Assembly: GCA_036939755.1 (NCBI GenBank)
Contig: JALLAZ010000044.1
Span: 1 to 28,444 of the forward strand
Origin: Stephanodiscus triporus
Lineage: Eukaryota > Bacillariophyta > Thalassiosirophyceae > Thalassiosirales > Thalassiosiraceae
DNA: 28,444 nucleotides
Direction of reading: 5' to 3'
Shown piece after piece: positions 19,738-28,444 of the stretch (its first letter is position 1; each line of letters starts with the position of its first letter). The notes under the pieces are model-generated. The model was not told the DNA's origin, did no database searches, and saw only the letters and a list, made by a program, of their open reading frames with translations. A program made the position numbers and the translations under genes.

Positions 19738-21007
19738 ATGGACAAAAGCGCAAGAACGGCAGCTCGATTTGGAATTACCCAAATTCTTTTGCTTGCGAAC
19801 CTGATTCTCATGTCCTTCCTGCTTTCGACTTTCTTGAAGTCAGCTGGTGCGGGCATCGAAGAGATGGTTAACGCGGAGGCGAAATCAATCCTGCCGGTGG
19901 AAAGCAGGACACCGCTGGTCGCTGAAGAAGGCTTCCGACGTAACACCGTAGGTAATTCCGTCGCCAAAACCTCTACCGCTCCAGGGATAGGAAGCACGGA
20001 CTCCGCTGGCTTCTACTTCGTTCATCCTCGGGAGGGAGAGCGTGACTTTTACAAGATAGGTAAAGCAGCTTTGCCCCAAACCGATAAAGTGCAAGCGCCG
20101 GCGTATCTTCCGGGATGTCTAGAAAATGACGCCAGCTGCACACGCCCAAGCTGCACGAGGCCCGAGTGCCGCCCGTGGGGACATCACTATGACACCATCT
20201 ACCAGCAGAGATTGGGTCCATTTTCGCGTGATGATGTGGAGCCGTTTCAATTTCTTGAGATTGGTTTCTTTAACGGAGGTGGCTATGATACGGTGAGGGG
20301 TCTTGAATCTTGAATTTAAACTCTATTTATTTATCGAGGTGATATATTTTTCTCATTCAACGTCGCTGACGGCGGTGATTGATGTTCATCAAAACAAGTA
20401 TCGAGAGTTCCTTCCGAAGGGAGAGTGCCATTCGATTGAAATCTCTTGTATTGAACACGGTCCTAGAAATGAGGGCAAGTGGCCCTGGGAAAACTTTGCC
20501 GAAAGGAATCCCCACTATCAACAGTATTTGGATGAAAATAGACTCCACTGCGGCGATGGTGCAGACGTGATGTTTTTAGATTCCGTTTGGAAGAACGAAA
20601 TGAAACGCCCAGATGCACCCCCGCTTAAGATTGTCGTGGACGATGGAGCGCATTTAGCCGAGCACATGGCCCAGACCGTCTTTTTTTGGTTTCCTCGAAT
20701 CGAACCTCGGGGATTATTGATTGTAGAGGATATCCAACCAATTGCAGAAGCCAACGCTTTCCGGACGCAATTCATGCCTCAAATTATGAAAGACTTGCAC
20801 TTTTGCGGCGATCCTAAACAGAAACCAGATTCTCTCTGTTTTCCAACATTATTTCCATTGCTCGCTTCCATCCATTGTGAAATGCATATTTGCATTTTCG
20901 AGAGGAACGACCATCCCGCTAGAGAGCCGAGCTTGGAGGAGTCTACACTTCCAAAAAATGCTTTAGATATGACGCAGTGCAAATCCATGTTGCCTGGTCA
21001 TTGGTGA
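19738..21007 (+). CDS. Membrane-anchored SAM-dependent methyltransferase-like protein
   Basis: Exon 1 19738-20292 (185 codons), intron 20293-20398 (GTGAGG...AACAAG, 106 nt), exon 2 20399-21007; 387 residues. The junction gives GGGYDT/YREFLPKGE, in frame. The N-terminus is a type II anchor: short basic head (MDKSARTAARFG), then one helix at about 13-33. A luminal-type stem follows, with a Cys-rich stretch (CLENDASCTRPSCTRPEC, about 127-144). The catalytic-like domain has FLEIGFFNGGG (172-182, glycine-rich SAM loop, motif I), SIEIS (acidic end of strand 2), VDDGAH (265-270) and GLLIVEDIQP (290-299). This series of motifs fits class I methyltransferases of the macrocin/demethylmacrocin O-methyltransferase-like type, which modify sugars or other small molecules. 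Inference: a Golgi or ER enzyme acting on glycans. The substrate is unknown. It shares its 5' region, with the palindrome cluster, with the ABC transporter gene. Confidence 0.75.
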
Positions 21008-21160
21008 ATGTACACATGTGTATTTACCATGGAGATAGAAAAGCTCTGAATAGACATTCAGCAAAAAAGGAGGCAACAACATATGCTCTATTGCAAAATG
21101 AAAATCGTAATACATTGATTGCATCTTAACCTACTTTCATCATCACCACTTCGTCTCTTT

Positions 21161-22893
21161 TCAGTCCTTGAAAAAAAATCTGCAGTCCTTAACAACCTTG
21201 TCTCGCCCTGGTGTTGCATCCGCATTGATGCCAACAAAGTCAGGACGGCTCAGGCCTGGACGTCGGGATTCTCCAGTTTCTGAACCCGATCTGATTTGTT
21301 TATGATCACATATCCCCCTCCGTCCCGGTCGGGACTCGAAAGTAATCGCGGCACGCGCCGGGACCGCAGTGGAGGGCGAGGAGGGGGGGGAGGGGAACCC
21401 GCCCGAGGTCCTCGTCTCGGGATCGCCGTCTATGCCATGACACGCGTGTGCATCCGAGGTGCGTGATCGTCCCGTCGGCGAACGGGACGTACAGTCAAGA
21501 TTGCAGCGATGGGCGACTGTCTCTAGAATTCTCTCTGCCATTAAAAATCTGATCGGCCGACCCCCCCCCAAATAAAACGACGATGCGGTCAGTCGAATGC
21601 GCGTTCCGCCCTTTCTCTTTCTTTTGCCGTTTAAAAGCTAGCCGTGGATATCTTACTCGCCGCGCTCGTCATGCCGGAATACACGGTCGCACCCTCCATC
21701 GCCGCGGCAGACGTCGACGGGTGCGATCGTCCGGCCGGGCCGTGAAATTTCGATTGCATGGGCGGCCCCCCGACCATCATCGTTGTTGTCGTCTTCGCGA
21801 TAGTAGTTCGAGGAGACGCGATCCGCCCCCCCGGCGACAATCCCTCCAGCCGCAGTCCCCGAGAGGACATGGCCCGCGCGAGGCACGTCACGAACGCCGC
21901 CCTCACCTCCTCCGCCGATGCCGATGCCGATGCCGATGCCGAGTACGAAGGCGATTGCGTATCCGTCGATTCGTCGAGGCCCACGCACTCCAGGTCCAAC
22001 GTGCCGTTCCTCGTGAGGAGGCTGAAGCAATCGACGTCGTTCGACCCCCCGGCGGTCTGGACCCTGCGAAGCGCCGCGGTGAGCTTGCCCAATTCTATAC
22101 CCAGGACGTCGTGTAACTCGACCGTGCGCAAATTCCCGAGCCTCCTATCGGTCGACGACGACGACGACGGGGGGGGGGGGGCGGGAGCGTCCTTCGGCGT
22201 CCGATGCCCCCTCAATTCCGCGCGCCACGTCAATCGGTTGCGATATTCCGACGGCGTATACGAACGACGATCGCGTCGATGATGATCGCGATGATCGTCG
22301 TGGTGAAGCGTGATCCAAACCGGACGGGGGGGACACCTCGTGCCGTGCGCCACGAACTTCATCCCCGGCGGACGGCGTAGGATATCGCCGACCTCCCGGG
22401 GTAGGGACGAAGACCGCGACGACGCATCATCATCGTGGGGTCGATGGAGTTCGCTCGTCGTCGTCGTCGTCGTCGTTTCCGCGAATAACAAATCGAGGCG
22501 AGGCCCCCCCGCGGGGACGCTCTCGGGACTGAACGTGTGGGAGTTGGCGTATATGCTCTCCAGAATGTCCGCGGACGGAGGTAGGAGGGAGGACGATTTC
22601 GCCTTCGTCGCCGTCGTCGGCGACCACCACCCTCCTCCTCCTCCGTTGTCGGTCGCGGTCGACGACGACGTCGTCGTCGTGGTCCGTCCACCTCGTCGTC
22701 CCGTCCCCGCCGCCATCCTCGTCGTCCTCTGACGACGATGACGCCGTCGTAGGCCGTCGCCGAAGTACTGGGCGCGCATGCCCCTCGGCAATAGCAGGTA
22801 GCCAAGGTACAGGAGGAGGCATAGCGCGAGGAATAGCAGGTAGTTCAACGGGGAGAGGTGGAAGTAGGAGAAGAATGAAGACCCCGTCGCCAT
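21161..22893 (-). CDS. Single-pass membrane protein with PH-like segment, unknown function
   Basis: Model: exon 1 22893-21657, intron 21656-21535 (GTAAGA...TTTTTAATGGCAG, 122 nt), exon 2 21534-21161, giving 536 residues. Without that splice the first exon simply stops at 21631. An in-frame ATG at 22917 would add 8 residues. A hydrophobic helix lies near the N-terminus (PLNYLLFLALCLLLYLGYLLL). A long Arg/Thr/Ser low-complexity region follows, then KFVAHGTRCPPRPVWITLHH. LGNLRTVELHDVLGIELGKL and CFSLLTRNGTLDLECVGLDES, followed by VRAAFVTCLARAM, resemble the last strands and the C-terminal helix of a PH domain. Several homopolymer and hexanucleotide runs lie in the coding strand. Inference: a membrane-tethered lipid- or protein-binding adaptor. 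Exon 2 is open and the splice sites are good, but it has no family support (confidence in exon 2 about 0.5). Divergent from RPS24. Confidence 0.62.
21915..21943. repeat. (CCGATG)n hexanucleotide repeat in coding DNA
   Basis: Four and a half CCGATG units in a row. On the minus strand they encode the alternating SASASASA tract of the PH-like membrane protein, between the strand-rich core and the terminal helix. Confidence 0.85.
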
Positions 22894-23226
22894 GGTCCAT
22901 CCACCCTCCACCCTCACATCGCGCCGAGGATCGGGTGTGTTGGTTTTGTTTTGGCGGGGAAAAACGAGAGACGCGCATCTGATTTTGTGCGCCGAGTCTG
23001 GGCACTTTTAGTGTCCAGTCAAAGGATACATAAATCGCCACTTACCCGTCTACTATTATTTTTCGTAATAATGGGTAATGAGCCCGACTAAATCGAAGCA
23101 AGGATCGAAAGCACTTCATTCCATCTTCACCATCCCCATTGTTGATTATTATTGTTGTCGTTCCTGAGTGGAGAGGTCTACCATCGGCAATCACCCAACG
23201 CAGCAGCAGAATAAATAAACTCCACC
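22894..23226. promoter_or_regulatory. Divergent promoter region, PH-like protein / RPS24
   Basis: 333 bp. It contains an interrupted inverted repeat at 23042-23078: outer arms TTACCC / GGGTAA and inner arms ATTATT / AATAAT around TTTCGT, with 7 unpaired bases on the left side. It lies about 150 bp upstream of the RPS24 start. Whether it is a DNA element or an RNA hairpin in a leader cannot be told. Confidence 0.45.
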
Positions 23227-23858
23227 ATGAGCGATCAGAGTGTCGTCGTCAAGACGCGTAAATTCATGAAGAACCCTCTCCTATCGAGGAGGCAGGTGCG
23301 TCCGGGGGGAAGATGTGCCGCGTCGGGCGGCGTTGTTCGGTCGCCCCTCGCTAGTCGCTAGGTCGTCGGCGAGCTCCGGGCGCGTTTGCGAACTCATCCG
23401 CCGGCGCGACACTTTGGATCGCGTATTTTTTTCTTTATTCATCTCCTAGATACATCATTCGCTCTAACCTCCGTGGTTTCACCCCTCCCCCCCCCCACTC
23501 CACCTACCTGCAGATGATCGTCGACATCATCCACCCGGGCCGCGCGAACGTCTCCAAGTCCGAGCTCCAGGGCGTCATCGGCGGCATGCACAAGACCGAC
23601 TCGAAGCTCGTGGTGCTCTTCGGATTCCGGACCAAGTTCGGCGGGGGCAAGTCGACCGGCTTCTGCGTCATCTACGACAACGAGGACGCCCTCCTGAAGT
23701 TCGAGCCCAAGCACCGACTCGTGCGACTCGGACTCGCCGAGAAGAAGGAGAGGAGCAGGAAGGCGATCAAGGAGGCCAAGAACAAGGGGAAGAAGGTCCG
23801 GGGTACCGGCGCGAGCATCGCCAAGCACAAGGCGAAGCGCGCCGCCCAGGCCGATTAA
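23227..23858 (+). CDS. RPS24: Small-subunit ribosomal protein eS24
   Basis: Exon 1 23227-23295 (23 codons), intron 23296-23513 (GTGCGT...CCTGCAG, 218 nt), exon 2 23514-23858; 137 residues, the usual eS24 length. [23 protein letters not shown] joins to [37 protein letters not shown] and [11 protein letters not shown] are the family signatures, followed by the basic C-terminal tail with KKVRGTG. Known: eS24 is a 40S subunit protein needed for pre-rRNA processing. Exon 2 uses strongly GC-ending codons, as expected for a highly expressed gene. The intron, early in the gene as in many ribosomal protein genes, has a C-rich tract before its acceptor. I saw no clear C/D-box snoRNA motifs in it. An AATAAA at 24007-24012 could be part of the 3' end signal. 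Confidence 0.97.
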
Positions 23859-24575
23859 ACGAGTGGGATCGTGTAGTAGTAGTAGTAGAGACTTAAACGC
23901 GAATGCGCGAGAAAAGCAGGTACATAAACCCACCCCCATTATTGAAGACGGTACATTTCGTAGAATAGAGTAGAACACGATATCTGGCTTTTAGGAGGGT
24001 TGTCGCAATAAAGCTGAAAGTCGCATGTCTAAGCGTGGAACGGCGGAATCTTTATCGTCGAGACATCCTGATGAGTTTGTTTGCTAAGCATGAGTACTCG
24101 ACAATCAGCCCTTGAATTATCCAGTAGTCTTACCCGGCGGACGGGCGAATATTACTTTGTGCATATTTTTTATACGCCGGAGGAGAAATAGCTGTCTGAG
24201 GTTTTACAATACAAATTGAGTACATATTTCAGAATTTGCGATCTTTGGCCTTCATTTTTTATTGTCCGGCCTACGAGAAGAGGGACCTATTACTGTGTTT
24301 GCAGGAGCGCACTACAAAAAAGGAGAAATATTGTCAGAGCATCATTGCAGATCAGATGATCATTGATACCGGCCCACACAATCTTCTATCAGCACCGTCG
24401 ACCTGCGCATTGCCGCATCTCATCTCATTCGTCCCATCACCACGAGGTTCCCGCTGGAGCATCGTCGCATCCGCGCACGCCCCCCCCCCCCCCGTCTCCG
24501 TCGTCACGTGGATTCGCCCCAACGGCGAGCGATGGACTCTCCCCCAGACACCTGCCGCGGGTGCGGGGCGCACAT
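23859..24575. other. Convergent interval with a 14-nt C run
   Basis: 717 bp between the stop codons of RPS24 (+) and the adenylyltransferase-like gene (-). It holds short TAG repeats just after RPS24 (about 23874-23887), an AATAAA at 24007-24012 and a run of C at 24480-24493. No coding frame here has recognisable similarity. Confidence 0.5.
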
Positions 24576-25777
24576 TCACGCTTCCGTGCCGTACGCCTCC
24601 ACGATCCTATCCGCGACGCAACGCGGGACCAACGTCATTAGCTCGTCGACGGATCTCGATAATTCGTCGCCGTCGTCGTCGTCGTCGTCGTCCTTCGCGC
24701 CGCCCTCGCCGCGTCCCACCCTCGTCCTTAGTCGTCGTACGTCTTCGCATATCTTCCTCGTTCGGGTGGAGCTTACGTTCCTGTACCTCGGATCCCCCTC
24801 GAGGAATATCGTTCTCATCGGCCACATCCTCCCCAGGAGGAGTGGTCCCCACGAATTGAGTATCTGGAGCCGACGCTCCTCGCGGCCGTCGGCGGCCCAG
24901 GTGCGTATGCCCCTGAAGAACAGGGATGCCCCCTGCGCCCTCGCGTACCTCCAGATGTAGCCGGTTACCACTTTTTCGTTTTTCGTTTTTCGTTTTGGGC
25001 GGGAGGGTGGCGGCACGAGGAGATACGTGATGAATATTATGTTGTGCGCAGTTGAGTTGAGAGATTTTAGACGCGCGGTGCGCATACATCGCGCCCCGAA
25101 GCGTCCGAGGCGTGGGACATCGTTCGGTCGTCGCATCATTCGAAAATAATACACACATCTTTCGATCGATCGGGGGGGGGAGGTTTCGGTCGCGACGTAC
25201 CTTCTACCTGCACGTTGTCGCGGCGGCGGCTCCCGTCGTCGGCGCTGCTCCCGACGAGCATATCCCGGAGTATCCGGGCTCGCGCCTGCGGCGAGACGTC
25301 GTATCTTTTGTTCGGATTCACCCCTATGCAACAAATGACCCGTCCGTACCTGGGGTGTGCATGGTGGGCGAGGTTGAACGCCATATTTCGCGAGTTGGAC
25401 GAATAAAAAAAAAACCGTGCTCTAGTTGAGGGATATACCTCCAACGGACGACGCGGCATGATTTTACAACATCGACACGCCCCAACGCCCACCCCACCCC
25501 ACCTCTCTCTCTCTCTGTCTCTCTCTCTCTCTCACCTGTCCGCCAAATACCTGATCATCACCAAATGTCCCCAATGGGGCGGATTGAACGATCCCGCGAA
25601 GATGACCGTCATCCCCTTCTCCGCCTTGCGCCCGCGCGTATTCTCGGACGGCATCGTCCACGGAAACGAGAGCACGGGGGGGAAGAGCACGCGATGGACG
25701 AGTATGCATAGCGCGACGACGATCGAGGAGGCGCATGCCGTCGCCAACGCACGAAGGAATGACATCATCGCGATCAT
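24576..25777 (-). CDS. Phosphopantetheine adenylyltransferase-like nucleotidyltransferase, membrane-anchored
   Basis: Exons in reading order: 25777-25536, 25349-25201, 24970-24576; introns of 186 and 230 nt, GT-AG; 261 residues. The junctions give LADR/YGRVICCIGVNPNKRY and NVQVE/VVTGYIWRYA, both in frame. The N-terminal helix (about 6-30, ALATACASSIVVALCILVH) is a signal anchor. The enzyme domain starts at TVIFAGSFNPPHWGH (57-71), with the nucleotidyltransferase HxGH motif H68-W-G-H71. It continues with GVNPNKRYDVSPQARARIL, YIWRYARAQGASLFFRGIRTW (the strand and 'RGxR' loop of CoaD-type enzymes) and NVSSTRTRKI (the ISST-type ATP-binding motif). An Asp run precedes a helical C-terminus. Known: CoaD enzymes make dephospho-CoA from phosphopantetheine and ATP. 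The RGIRTW segment favours CoaD-like over nicotinate-nucleotide enzymes. Inference: an organelle- or ER-anchored CoA enzyme. No DPCK domain is fused. Divergent from the WDR3 gene. Confidence 0.78.
24971..24996. repeat. (CGTTTTT)n repeat at an intron 3' end
   Basis: Four near-identical CGTTTTT units. On the minus strand they form the A-rich end of the second intron of the adenylyltransferase-like gene, directly before its AG acceptor, so the usual polypyrimidine tract is missing. Confidence 0.8.
25503..25533. repeat. (CT)n dinucleotide repeat
   Basis: A CT run with a single G interruption. It lies just inside the 5' end of intron 1 of the adenylyltransferase-like gene, so the transcript carries a GA repeat right after the GTGAG donor. 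Confidence 0.9.
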
Positions 25778-26183
25778 GTTCTTATCGTCGTTTTTTGGTC
25801 GGATGATGGGCGTTTACGGGTTTTCGGGGGCCATTTTTATACAGCCCGATCCCTCCCAAAACCACAGAGAGGGAATGTGGAGGACGGATTCGATGAAATG
25901 AACTTAGGACGACGGGTGCTAGTACCATATTCTCTGTGTGCGTGCTCTCTGTCTGCCGCATCGCGGTCTTTAGCTACCTAGCAAGCCTCCAATGCGTTCC
26001 CGCCTTTTTTGTGAACTTGTGGTGATTTCTTTTGTCCCTGGCCTGGCTGGGTCTGTCCCACAGCGAGAGTGCCTGTTGTCCCACCCACCTACCACGAACG
26101 CCACGGCCACTGGTTGTCACTCATGAAAAAATCGCAGGTCCTTTACCTCTACCTATTATTTATTTCATCCCCCCCATGAAACG
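25778..26183. promoter_or_regulatory. Divergent promoter region, adenylyltransferase-like gene / WDR3
   Basis: 406 bp between opposite start codons. Mixed composition with an AT-rich segment right before the + start (about 26145-26170). No specific element can be supported. Confidence 0.45.
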
Positions 26184-28444
26184 ATGCAGCTAACATATCT
26201 CCGATACGAATGCGCCGACGCATTCTCACTCACGTGCTCCTCCGGTTCGACGCCGTCGGTGCCTCACTCGTCGTCGATACTGTCGTTCCTCGGCCCTCCT
26301 CCTCCATCTGACAATGAAAGCTCCCCGCCCCTCAATTGTCCCGTCCTTTCCATCGCCGGATCGCAGCTCGTCGGCTACGACCTGCGACGGGGAGAGCCGC
26401 TGCTGAAGATCGGACATCGGGAGGTGCTGAGCGGGGGAGTCGGTACCGGACGGGCGCTCAATTCGAGTCACATCGTGTGCCTGGACGTGAGCGAACGAGG
26501 AGGAGGAGGAGGAGGAGGAGGAGGCGGCGACGACGACGATGGCGTATCCGCGGGGGATGACCTCAGGGTGGCCACCGGCTGGGTCGATGGAACCGTGCGC
26601 GTCTTTTCGTTGGATCGCAAGGAGATGGCGAGATTCACATCCTCCCGTGGCATAGGCGACGATGCCGCGAGGAATGGTCTCGTTCATTCGTTGATCGGCG
26701 GGAACAGCAATTTCTTGGGCAACAGCGAAGAGTTCGCGTGCAAGGAACCCCTGGTGTTGAACGGACACGGATCCTCGCCCGTGCAGATGGTCGTCTTCGA
26801 TAAAAACGTCGGCAGCGTGGGACGATTGGCGAGCGGAGGAGCCGACGGAGTTGTCATCCTGTGGGATGTTATTGCCGAGACTGGATTGTTCCGTTTGTTG
26901 GGACATCGTGGTCCCGTGACTGGCATAGCCTTCCTTCGTCCGTCGGGTGGTGATGCCAGCGGTGTCGATGGGATGGTAACATCCGGATCGGACGGACTCG
27001 TGAAAGTGTGGGACCTGAACGGACAGTGTTGCGTTCAGACTTTGACTGGTCATAGAGGAAGTGTGGGTTGTTTAGATTGTTCGATCGTACGTCCTCCGGG
27101 CGTGAGCGTTGGCGGCGACGACGACATTGGACGGAAGCCAAGATGGAGACTCGTTACAGGATGTGCGGATGGACAAATTAGAGTTTGGTCGGTTGATGAT
27201 TTTAAGCCAGAAGGCACACCTACGGACACAGAGAAGGAAGTCGGTGATCGTTCCAAAGAAGCAGCTGCATCGGATGACAAGCAAGCCAGTGATGACGATG
27301 ATAATATATTCCGATACATCGGGTCGTTGCAGCCCCCGGCCAGCCTCAACATCACTTCATCAAACAAAGACGGCGTTGCATCTATACACTTTCATCCCAG
27401 TGGGCGTTATGTTGGTGCGTGTCGTGCAAACGACAGAATGATTGAAATATATGCTGCTCGCTCGGAATTGGAAGTACAAAAGAAACGAAGACGGAGGTTA
27501 CGTAGGCGCAGAGAGAAGCAAAATCTCGCTGCGTCTGCACCTGAGAAAGGCGCGACAAAAAAACGGGGTCTATTGGACGATCCGGAATCCGAGGATGAAC
27601 AAGATGATGAAGTCAAAGGTGATTCTCTCCTAGAATTGTCACCTGAGGCTGTCAAGGCCATGAATCAATTTGAGTTCCATGGTACGATATGTGCAGCTCA
27701 CAATAACCGTGGATTCGCCTTTGCACTGTATCAAGAACGAGGAGGCGGACTTTTCTGTGGTGATAGCCCTTTCCTGTAATGCCCTGGAGGTCCACTCCTT
27801 GCCTAGGCCTCCAAAACAGTCACCAGGTACACCCGTGACAGGGGAAAAAGTGTCTTCCTTGGACATGTACGGTCAACCGACTGACATTTGTTCTGTTGTG
27901 CTCTCTTCTGATGATACCATGATGTGTACTGTGTTGAAGAGCATTGTGAAGATTTGGAACGTGGCCAACCGCTCGTGCTTGCGCTCTATCCGAGTACCAA
28001 GCGGATCAAAGGGTACTTCGTGCTACTGTCTTTGTGCAACACACATGTGGTTCTTGGCACAAGGGAGGGCCATATGATCATTATGGATGTTGCATCAGGT
28101 GATGTTGTCTATATGGAGGAAAATGCGCATGATGGCACCGTCTGGTCGTTAGATCTGCGTCATCCTTCTCAAGACCACAATGCAACATCGTTAGTCACTG
28201 GATCCGCTGATAAACTTGTGAAATACTGGGCCATTGGAAGTCAAGATGGTGATGATAATCGCCACCCAATGGTGGTTCATTCCCGGACGTCGCAAATGTC
28301 AGATGATGTCATGCTTAGCCACCACCACTACATGGAGTCGCCCTCATTGCCATGGAGCCACTGCCATTGGTGGGGAGCCACAGCCTTCATTGTCATTGGC
28401 ATCCTTGTTGTTTGTGCCATTGTCATGGAGCTACCATTGTTGCT
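26184..28444 (+). CDS. UTP12: WDR3/UTP12-type WD40 protein of the U3 processome, 3' incomplete and frame-disrupted
   Basis: The start MQLTYLRYECADAFSL matches the conserved WDR3/Dip2 opening. WD blades follow: LRVATGWVDGTVRVFSL, LASGGADGVVILWDV, RLLGHRGPVTGIAF, VTSGSDGLVKVWDL, CVQTLTGHRGSVGCLD and RLVTGCADGQIRVWSV. An Arg/Lys-rich segment then follows (KKRRRRLRRRREK, as in WDR3), then ALSCNALEVHSL, SIVKIWNVANRSCLRSI, THVVLGTREGHMIIMDVASG and LVTGSADKLVKYW. Known: the protein works in 18S pre-rRNA processing in the nucleolus. The coding frame changes twice. The first change is between about 27680 and 27770; an intron 27682-27766 (GTACGA...GATAG, 85 nt) would restore frame but removes some WD-like sequence. 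The second is near 28000-28010, where no intron fits. From about 28320 the frame enters a repetitive stretch unlike WDR3. Family assignment is secure; whether this copy is functional is not. Confidence 0.8.
26497..26524. repeat. (GAG)n/(GGA)n trinucleotide repeat in coding DNA
   Basis: About nine GGA units, in frame, encode a Gly run followed by an Asp run, inserted in a loop between the first WD-like blades of the WDR3 gene. Confidence 0.85.
28320..28444. repeat. Degenerate minisatellite-like stretch at the window end
   Basis: Variants of a roughly 20-nt motif (CATGGAG plus a few bases plus CATTG) recur: around 28331, 28351, 28373 and 28425, with CCATTG/TCATTG in between. The sequence shows no WDR3-like residues although it stays open in the frame of the preceding WDR3 segment. 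Unit boundaries are approximate, and the window ends inside it. Confidence 0.55.

Noticed and set aside
21583..22805. Several + and - frames overlapping the PH-like membrane protein
   Set aside because: High GC keeps all frames open. Only the chosen frame has a membrane helix at its start and PH-like strands.
23296..23513. Possible snoRNA in the RPS24 intron
   Set aside because: Ribosomal-protein introns often host snoRNAs, but no TGATGA C box with a matching CTGA D box is visible, and no clear H/ACA layout.
25501..25535. CT repeat as a promoter element of the WDR3 gene
   Set aside because: It lies inside an intron of the opposite-strand gene, about 650 bp from the WDR3 start, and is better explained as a simple microsatellite.
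26226..27053. 275-codon minus-strand frame over the WDR3 start
   Set aside because: Antisense to clear WD40 repeats; the Ser run is just the reverse of the GGA/GAC repeats.
27651..27735. Alternative 85-nt intron in WDR3 keeping the NEEADFSVVIA segment
   Set aside because: It restores frame, but its donor GTCAAG is a poor 5' splice site and it would remove the QFEFH segment. Kept only as a secondary option.

Overview
The window looks like nuclear DNA of a photosynthetic stramenopile, most likely a centric diatom. The evidence is: compact genes with short GT-AG introns (about 65 to 230 nt), a bipartite plastid-type presequence with phenylalanine at the predicted cleavage site (gene at 1677), and a eukaryotic gene set (ribosomal protein eS24, U3 processome WD40 protein, GCFC spliceosome protein, ABCB half-transporter). 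There is no sign of operons, ribosome binding sites, CRISPR arrays, rRNA or tRNA genes. The organism assignment is inference; exon boundaries were worked out by hand from frame, splice consensus and family similarity.

Layout. 1-615 holds a truncated, frame-disrupted ROK-family fructokinase-like fragment, followed by about 1 kb without genes. 1677-2259 is a small predicted plastid membrane protein (+). 3270-5915 is a single-exon GCFC/PAXBP1-type protein (-), divergent from a 1712-residue Q/N/S-rich and coiled-coil protein at 6335-11558 (+). 11940-14097 is a five-exon MATE/DinF-type transporter (-), divergent from a four-exon patatin-like lipase at 14418-15676 (+). 15982-18957 is a six-exon ABCB half-transporter with a four-helix N-terminal extension (-), divergent from a membrane-anchored methyltransferase-like protein at 19738-21007 (+). 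The gap between these two holds a striking cluster of 17-bp palindromes. 21161-22893 is a membrane-anchored protein with a PH-like segment (-), divergent from ribosomal protein eS24 at 23227-23858 (+). 24576-25777 is a phosphopantetheine adenylyltransferase-like enzyme (-), divergent from a WDR3/UTP12 WD40 gene at 26184 (+) that runs off the window with two frame changes and a repetitive 3' end.

From the GCFC gene onwards the strands alternate strictly (-,+,-,+...), so every gene shares a 5' region with one neighbour and a 3' region with the other. The genes do not form one pathway. They mix RNA processing and ribosome genes (GCFC, UTP12, eS24), membrane transport and lipid genes (MATE, ABCB, patatin) and a coenzyme A-type enzyme. 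The best candidates for something new are the palindrome cluster at 19173-19357, the duplicated 89-residue module in the Q-rich protein, the lineage-specific membrane-anchored proteins, and the damaged copies at the two window ends.
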